Origin: an uncultured Oscillospiraceae bacterium
Lineage (GTDB): Bacteria; Bacillota; Clostridia; Oscillospirales; JAAYXM01
Length of the DNA: 32,144 bases
Reading direction: 5' to 3'
Assembly: GCA_934446465.1 (NCBI GenBank)
Contig: CAKSEF010000015.1
Coordinates: forward strand, 1-32,144
Numbering within the stretch: the first letter of the stretch is position 1; every line of letters begins with the position of its first letter. Position numbers and translations under genes: made by a program. The notes under the pieces are model-generated. The model was not told the DNA's origin. It saw only the letters and a program-made list of their open reading frames with translations, and made no database searches. Shown here one piece after another: positions 27,705 through 32,144 of the stretch.

Positions 27705-28795
27705 CAGTACGCACCCTCTTTCACTCTTACTATAACAGGCTCTCCGCCCGCCGGGGAATATATGTTTTCGGCGGTCGGCTCCATTGTGCGTATCGCCGCT
27801 TCCTCGCTTGCGATAAACACTTTGTCGTCCTTTTCCGCAGTTACCATTGAGCGGAGCTTTAACCTGTCGTTTAATGCCATAAGTCCGCCGTTGAAACCGA
27901 GAACTATTGAGAACGGCCCTGTTATGAGAAGGCTTGAATAGACCGTTCTGAAATATGAAAGAAGCTCGGACTCCTTCGCTTTCTTCCGCTCTATCGTGCT
28001 CCAGAACGGAGCGGCTATTACGGATGCGGTTTCCTCAAGCGTCAGCTTCTGACGCCTTAAAAGATAGTCGGCTATATATGTAATTACCTCAGTATCTGTC
28101 CGAAGCGTGCATTTGTATCCGAACATCTCGATATATCTGCGATTTGCGTCATACGACGATATCTCGCCGTTATGCACAACGGAATAGTCAAGGAGTGCAA
28201 AAGGATGCGCTCCACCCCACCAGCCGGGCGTGTTTGTCGGATATCTTCCGTGCGCCGTCCACGAATATGCCTTATATTCCTCAAGCCTGTAAAACCGTCC
28301 GACATCCTCGGGGAAGCCGACCGCCTTGAATGTTCCCATGTTCTTTCCGCAGGAAAATATATGCACGCCGTGTACCGTCGTGTTGATTTTCATAACCGTT
28401 CTTGCAACGTATTCCTTGTCGTCAATTTGCAGTTTTGACAATACGGACGCAAGCGGTGCAACGAAATATCTGCGGATTATCGGCACATCGGTAATCTCGG
28501 GAATCTTTCTTATCGGGATATACTCGTCCGCCACGACCTCAAAGCTCTCCTTTAGGATTCTCTCGCACTCCGAGCGCGCGGAATTATCGTCAAGGAACAC
28601 GTGCAGCGCGTAAAACTCCCTGTATTCCGGATAAATTCCGTATGCGGCAAAGCCGCCGCCAAGTCCGTTTGAGCGGTCGTGCATGGGAAGCATTGATTTT
28701 ATAATCTTCTCCCCCGTCATCTTCTTGCCTTCGCGGGAAATTACCGCCGATATCGCGCATCCCGACGGGATTCTTACCTGACCTTCGAGCTTCAT
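27704..28795 (-). CDS. Class II glutamine amidotransferase subunit of glutamate synthase
   Basis: Releases ammonia from glutamine for the synthase core. 363 residues equal to the N-terminal domain of GltB made as a separate protein. The Ntn-type nucleophile is probably C13 in IPSGCAISAV, which would require removal of 12 N-terminal residues, since class II enzymes act through an N-terminal cysteine. Further family blocks: NGLGGGFAAYGIYPEY, AHGRYPTNTPGWWGGAHPF and VVHNGEISSYDAN. The start at 28795 has GAGGTAAG upstream. It is first gene of the operon, preceded by an attenuator-like terminator. A general class II amidotransferase is the only other option; the neighbours favour glutamate synthase. 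Confidence 0.9.
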   Translation of the reverse strand: MKLEGQVRIPSGCAISAVISREGKKMTGEKIIKSMLPMHDRSNGLGGGFAAYGIYPEYREFYALHVFLDDNSARSECERILKESFEVVADEYIPIRKIPEITDVPIIRRYFVAPLASVLSKLQIDDKEYVARTVMKINTTVHGVHIFSCGKNMGTFKAVGFPEDVGRFYRLEEYKAYSWTAHGRYPTNTPGWWGGAHPFALLDYSVVHNGEISSYDANRRYIEMFGYKCTLRTDTEVITYIADYLLRRQKLTLEETASVIAAPFWSTIERKKAKESELLSYFRTVYSSLLITGPFSIVLGFNGGLMALNDRLKLRSMVTAEKDDKVFIASEEAAIRTMEPTAENIYSPAGGEPVIVRVKEGAY

Positions 28796-28819
28796 AACTT
28801 CTTACCTCTTTTCCGAAAC

Positions 28820-28872
28820 AAAAAAAGACGCCCATTCAAACAGGGGCAAAATACCTGTTTGAATGAACGCCT
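28820..28872 (-). promoter_or_regulatory. Leader terminator (attenuator) of the glutamate/glutamine operon
   Basis: On the minus strand an arm GGCGTTCATTCAAACAGG pairs with a downstream arm CTGTTTGAATGGGCGTC (about 17 pairs, three of them G-U), with a loop of about ten bases, then TTTTTTT at 28826-28820. It is a full intrinsic terminator placed between the promoter and the first gene, starting only about 15 nt after the expected transcript start. GCAAA at 28876-28872 could instead pair with TTTGC at 28850-28846 and open the terminator. Readthrough must be regulated, plausibly by the ANTAR protein of this operon. I could not find the paired hexaloops expected of an ANTAR target. Confidence 0.85.
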
Positions 28873-28889
28873 TTGCTCATCAACTCCGT

Positions 28890-28918
28890 ATTATATCACG
28901 CGTGTTTTATTTTGTCAA
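28890..28918 (-). promoter_or_regulatory. Consensus sigma-A promoter of the nitrogen operon
   Basis: A perfect -35 TTGACA (28918-28913), 17-bp spacer and perfect -10 TATAAT (28895-28890). Such a strong promoter fits control after initiation by the attenuator immediately downstream. Confidence 0.92.
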
Positions 28919-28939
28919 TCTCTGCATGAAGAATAAATA

Positions 28940-28962
28940 TGACGGGGCGGTATCCCGCCCCG
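28940..28962 (-). terminator. Probable terminator of the first solute-binding protein gene
   Basis: An 8-bp GC-rich stem CGGGGCGG / CCGCCCCG with a four-base loop about 27 nt after the stop codon. On the minus strand it is followed by TCATATTTATTC, an interrupted T-run, so efficiency may be moderate. Confidence 0.6.
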
Positions 28963-28988
28963 CCGAAATTCAAATGAACACGAGAAAG

Positions 28989-30545
28989 TTATTTTACGCG
29001 GTTGTACGCAGTCTCGTAAATGGAAAGCAGGTCATCAATCGGGAGCTTGTTAAGCTCTTTCTGGAAGTTATCCCACTCCGAGAGCGGTCTCTGTCCGATT
29101 ACGAACTTTGTGATGTTTTCCGTAACGAATGTTTGAATGGAAGTATTGTGGTCTGCAAGGATCTTGCTCTCGTCGGACGTAAATTGAAGCCACTGCGTCG
29201 GATTGAGCTTGTCGCATGTATGCTCAAGAACGAAATCCGTTGTGGCAGACTGCTCCTCAGATGCCACGGCTTCGGCTGCTTCGGGGTCAATACGGAGGTA
29301 TGTTCCGATTGTCTGGAAGCCGTATTTGGATAATGCCACCTCACCGTCGCCTAAAATGAACTGCTTCCTGCCGTCCTTTACTTCATACGTCTCGCCTTCC
29401 TTGCCCCAGCTTGTAATCTCACAACCTTCATCCGAATAGAACCAGTTGACATAGCGCATTGCGTTTGCAATTCGTTCCTTGTCGCCCGTGTTGAAAACGC
29501 TTATTCCCGCCGGGTCGTTATTCCATTTATTTACCAGATGAGCCGCAGTCTTCGTATTGCCTTTCGGCGGGGTCATTGCGGTAAGGTTGAATTTTGGGTT
29601 GTTCTTGCGTGCAATGGCGTTAAAGAAGTCCATGCGCGTCTGATACTCGGGCATGATGAACCCGCGGTCGGTTGTTATAAGCTCCTGCCACGATGCAGTA
29701 TTGATTGTGAAGAAGTCGGCAGGTGCGAGCTTCTCCTTTACCATCTTGTTGAGGAACTTGACGATTTCGAGCATTGTTTCGCTCTCTCTTGCGCCGTAGC
29801 TCCACTTTTCGTTTTCAAAGTCATAGTATGCGTTGTACATAAAGCCCGGCTTCCATGACGCACCTATAACATTGATGTTGGTAAATCCCGAACGGATTGA
29901 GAACGGATAACTGTCCGGATAAAGCTTCTTGAGCTGTTTGCAGACATCATACAGCTCATCAGTCGTCTCGGGAACTTTTAGACCGTGTTTTTCAAAGATG
30001 TCCTTGCGGTAGAGCCACGCGCGGATATTTGTCTGACGCTCCATTCCGTAAATCGGTGCATAGTACACCTTGCCGTCTGCACTCTTGCGTATGTTTTTGA
30101 AGTACTGACCGTCTTCGTCCAGCGAATCCCAGAATTTATTATAGTCGGGCAGGAGGTCTGCATAGTCGTCAAGCGCGAGGAACGCCCCCTGCGAACAGTA
30201 GTCCGCAAATTCCGACGATCTCCCCTGGAATCCGATAATATCGGGAAAAGAATCGGGCGTCGCCATGATAAGCGAGAACTTTGTCGCATAATCGCTCTCC
30301 GGATATGCATTTATGTTTATCGTTCCCCCGATTGCTTCCTTGATGTACTTCCATACAGCCCAGCTCTCTTCATAAGGCCAGCTTGCATGGCTCGCGATTA
30401 CTACATTGAGCACCGCGTCGTCGGGAATCTGTTTCCCCTCGGGGATTTCTGCTCCGCCTGCGATCTTTTTGACGTCTCCTCCCTTGCAGGCAGCAAAGGA
30501 AAGGAGCATGACCGCCGCAAGTGCAAGTGCTAAAAATTTTTTCAA
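28989..30545 (-). CDS. Extracellular solute-binding lipoprotein (ABC sugar transporter type)
   Basis: 518 residues. The lipoprotein signal MKKFLALALAAVMLLSFAAC has its lipobox cysteine at C20, so it is anchored outside the membrane. The rest is a type-2 periplasmic-binding fold of the large LplA/YtcQ kind used by oligosaccharide ABC importers (DVCKQLKKLYPDSYPFSI, FSIRSGFTNINVIGASWKPG, NWFYSDEGCEITSWGKEGE). The start is TTG at 30545 with GGAGG eight bases upstream; the nearby ATG at 30550 meets a stop after two codons. It is followed by a GC-rich hairpin and preceded by a 350-nt leader. A paralogue about 80% identical lies upstream. No permease or ATPase gene is in the window. The ligand is unknown; a glycan fragment is likely given the locus. 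Confidence 0.92.
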   Translation of the reverse strand: MKKFLALALAAVMLLSFAACKGGDVKKIAGGAEIPEGKQIPDDAVLNVVIASHASWPYEESWAVWKYIKEAIGGTININAYPESDYATKFSLIMATPDSFPDIIGFQGRSSEFADYCSQGAFLALDDYADLLPDYNKFWDSLDEDGQYFKNIRKSADGKVYYAPIYGMERQTNIRAWLYRKDIFEKHGLKVPETTDELYDVCKQLKKLYPDSYPFSIRSGFTNINVIGASWKPGFMYNAYYDFENEKWSYGARESETMLEIVKFLNKMVKEKLAPADFFTINTASWQELITTDRGFIMPEYQTRMDFFNAIARKNNPKFNLTAMTPPKGNTKTAAHLVNKWNNDPAGISVFNTGDKERIANAMRYVNWFYSDEGCEITSWGKEGETYEVKDGRKQFILGDGEVALSKYGFQTIGTYLRIDPEAAEAVASEEQSATTDFVLEHTCDKLNPTQWLQFTSDESKILADHNTSIQTFVTENITKFVIGQRPLSEWDNFQKELNKLPIDDLLSIYETAYNRVK

Positions 30546-30557
30546 AGCATATTCCTC

Positions 30558-30665
30558 CTAATTCTTGAATACTCTTAACTTCGGCAACTCGGTTTGCCTC
30601 CAAATACTTTTCATTTGTGCCGGAACGTAAAACCGTTTCTTCGGCATTTCCTCCTTCCTTGGCAT
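30558..30665 (-). CDS. Possible small basic leader ORF of 35 residues
   Basis: ATG 30665 to TAG 30558 encodes a 35-residue, strongly basic peptide (begins MPRKEEMPKKRFYV, ends KLRVFKN). An internal ATG at 30647 has AAGGAAGGAGG upstream. The stop codon overlaps the ribosome site of the solute-binding protein gene, a layout typical of translational coupling or a leader peptide. I do not recognise it, and with no homologues available it may be chance within a structured leader. Confidence 0.25.
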   Translation of the reverse strand: MPRKEEMPKKRFYVPAQMKSIWRQTELPKLRVFKN

Positions 30666-30896
30666 GACCGCCTTATGCGGCAGAAGCGGAATTTTCGGGT
30701 TCGCCACCAATCGTCCCGAACCTTGATTTCCTGCTTCGTCCTGCTTACTTTTAGTATATTACAACGCAGATAATAATCTTATCATATTCTATATTTTTAT
30801 AATTTTGTTAAGACGTGCAGAAACCCTCTGTTTTCAGGGCAAAAATCAGCATAAAGTTTTTCTCGGCAGGCGTCTTGCAAACATCTTTTTTGCAGG
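30561..30896 (-). other. Structured leader/intergenic region upstream of the solute-binding protein gene
   Basis: About 340 nt between the two solute-binding genes. Minus-strand hairpins include GGTTCG...CGAACC (about 30690-30714), CCGC-ATAAG-GCGG (about 30669-30681), a nested GCCG..AACG..CGTT..CGGC hairpin (about 30619-30645), and GGCAA-ACCGAG-TTGCC (30598-30583). The best -10 is a TATACT near 30761-30756, without a convincing -35. The upstream part (30780-30890) is AT-rich with nothing else recognisable. No known riboswitch class matches by eye. Confidence 0.45.
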
Positions 30897-30934
30897 AAAA
30901 CGGACAATGTTCATTATCTGAACATTGTCCGTTT
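30897..30934 (-). terminator. Intrinsic terminator of the second solute-binding protein gene
   Basis: A perfect 13-bp stem CGGACAATGTTCA / TGAACATTGTCCG with a five-base loop, extended by A/T pairs and ending in TTTT on the minus strand, 13 nt after the stop codon. Confidence 0.88.
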
Positions 30935-30947
30935 AGGTTATACCGCC

Positions 30948-32144
30948 TTATTTTACACGGTTATATGCAGTCTCGTAAACAGCAAGCATATCTTTAATCG
31001 GGAGCTTGTTAAGCTCTTTCTGGAAGTTATCCCACTCAGAAAGCGGTCTCTGTCCGATTACAAACTTCATAAGATTTTCTTCAACGAAGGTCTTGATTGA
31101 AGTGTCGTAGTCTGCAATGAGCTTGCTCTCTTCGTCTGTGAACTGGAGCCACTGTGTCGGGTTGAGCTTATCATATGTATGCTCAAGAACGAAATCTGTT
31201 GTGGCAACCTGCTCTGCCGAGGAGGAAGCGTCTGCAGCTTCGGGGTCAACGCGGAGGTATGTTCCGATTGTCTGGAAGCCGTACTTCGTCTTTGCGACTT
31301 CGCCGTCCTTCAGTATGAACTGCTTCTTGCCGTCCTTTACCTCGTATGTCTCGCCTTCCTTACCCCACGAAATCGTATCACAGCCTTCGTCGGAGTAGAA
31401 CCAGTTGACATAGCGCATAGCATTTTCGATTCTCTTCTCATCGCCTGTATTAAGAACGCCGAAGCCCATCGGGTCGTTGTTCCACTTATTTACCATGCTT
31501 GCCGCAGTCTTCGTATTTCCCTTCGGCGGAACCATTGCCGTAAGGTTGAAGTCCGGATTGTTTGCGCGGGCAATCGAGTTGAAGAAGTCGATACGCGTCT
31601 GATACTCGGGCATGATGAATCCGCGGTCTGTCGTTACAAGCTCCTGCCACGACGATGCGTTGATTGTGAAGAAGTCGGCAGGCGCGAGTTTTTCATTTAC
31701 CATCTTGTTGAGGAACTTGACGATTTCGAGCATTGTCTCGCTCTCTCCCGCGCCGTAGCTCCACTTTTCATTCTCAAAGTCATAGTATGCGTTATACATG
31801 AAGCCCGGTTTCCATGAAGCAGCTATAACGTTGATATTACTGAGTCCCGAACGAATCGAGAAAGGATAGCTGTCCGGATACTTTTCTTTAAGCTTTTTGC
31901 AAACCTCATAAAGCTCATCCATGGTTTCAGGCGCTTTGAGATTGTTCTTTTCAAAAATGTCCTTACGATAGAGCCATGCGCGTACGTTCGTCTGGCGGTC
32001 CATACCGTAGATAGGCGCATAATAAATCTTTCCGTCTGCACTCTTGCGTATATTTCTGAGATACTGACCGTCTTCGTCCAACGAATCCCAGAACTTATTG
32101 TAGTCGGGCAAAAGGTCTGCATAGTCGTCAAGTGAAATGAATGC
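30948..32144 (-). CDS. Extracellular solute-binding protein, paralogue (5' end outside window)
   Basis: The visible 398 residues are the C-terminal part of a protein about 80% identical to the lipoprotein encoded next to it. The frame is open to the right edge (AFISLDDYADLLPDYNKFW), so the signal and lipobox lie outside. Conserved blocks include KSADGKIYYAPIYGMDRQTN, FSIRSGLSNINVIAASWKPG and the identical C-terminus YETAYNRVK. It has its own terminator, so the two genes are separate units arising from tandem duplication. Differences concentrate in the segment GFGVLNTGD and the region AADASSSAEQ, which may reflect different ligands or simple drift. Confidence 0.92.
   Translation of the reverse strand, partial: AFISLDDYADLLPDYNKFWDSLDEDGQYLRNIRKSADGKIYYAPIYGMDRQTNVRAWLYRKDIFEKNNLKAPETMDELYEVCKKLKEKYPDSYPFSIRSGLSNINVIAASWKPGFMYNAYYDFENEKWSYGAGESETMLEIVKFLNKMVNEKLAPADFFTINASSWQELVTTDRGFIMPEYQTRIDFFNSIARANNPDFNLTAMVPPKGNTKTAASMVNKWNNDPMGFGVLNTGDEKRIENAMRYVNWFYSDEGCDTISWGKEGETYEVKDGKKQFILKDGEVAKTKYGFQTIGTYLRVDPEAADASSSAEQVATTDFVLEHTYDKLNPTQWLQFTDEESKLIADYDTSIKTFVEENLMKFVIGQRPLSEWDNFQKELNKLPIKDMLAVYETAYNRVK

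Noticed and set aside
28820..28890. A classical dual-hexaloop ANTAR site in the operon leader
   Set aside because: I could draw no two stable small stems with A1/G4 loops in the about 15 nt before the terminator; CAAA/TTTG around CAGGTAT has a seven-base loop and fails the pattern.
28940..28962. GC-rich palindrome as a repeated extragenic (REP) element
   Set aside because: Only one copy occurs in the window and its position right after a stop codon fits a terminator.
30561..30896. Known riboswitch or T-box in the leader of the solute-binding gene
   Set aside because: No conserved core of any class I know could be matched by eye and there is no terminator before the gene.

Overview
The window looks like chromosomal DNA from an anaerobic Firmicute of the class Clostridia, probably a gut or fibre-associated member of the Oscillospirales/Ruminococcaceae type. 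This is an inference from content: DapL-type lysine synthesis, a split archaeal-type glutamate synthase with ferredoxin clusters, an ANTAR regulator beside a short glutamine synthetase, strong GGAGG-like ribosome sites, consensus sigma-70/sigma-A promoters with 17-bp spacers, and large secreted modular glycan proteins. There are no rRNA or tRNA genes, CRISPR arrays or insertion sequences that I can see.

Region 1 (1-11746, minus strand): four closely spaced genes read leftwards. They are a Gfo/Idh/MocA oxidoreductase, a YgjV-family membrane protein, an 863-residue secreted modular protein, and a giant secreted protein (at least 2438 residues, running off the left edge) with a heparinase II/III-type lyase core. 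The two secreted proteins share a repeated two-part module. An intrinsic terminator lies between them.

Region 2 (11747-15734, plus strand): an AraC-family regulator is divergent from the oxidoreductase, with the two promoters back to back. It is followed by a GH95-family glycosidase (alpha-L-fucosidase or alpha-L-galactosidase type) with its own promoter, and by a small cupin gene broken by a stop and two frameshifts.

Region 3 (15756-19954): a second AraC regulator is divergent from a three-gene hexuronate operon, uxaC-uxuB-uxuA, which takes glucuronate through fructuronate and mannonate to 2-keto-3-deoxygluconate. Strong bidirectional terminators close it on both sides. Regions 1-3 together read as a carbohydrate-use locus: extracellular cutting of an acidic polysaccharide, removal of fucose-like sugars, and uronate catabolism.

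Region 4 (19955-28918, minus strand): an apparent eight-gene nitrogen operon in the order class II glutaminase, glutamate synthase core, GXGXG subunit, glutamine synthetase, ANTAR regulator with a degenerate receiver, pyrG, dapF, dapL. It has a consensus TTGACA-17-TATAAT promoter. About 15 nt after the expected transcript start, and before the first gene, there is a complete intrinsic terminator. The operon therefore looks controlled by attenuation, and the ANTAR protein (a family of RNA-binding antiterminators) encoded inside it is the natural candidate regulator. The last genes consume glutamine (PyrG) and glutamate (DapL).

Region 5 (28940-32144, minus strand): two tandem, about 80% identical sugar-type solute-binding lipoproteins, the second cut by the right edge. 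They are separated by a terminator and a roughly 350-nt structured leader that contains a possible 35-residue ORF.
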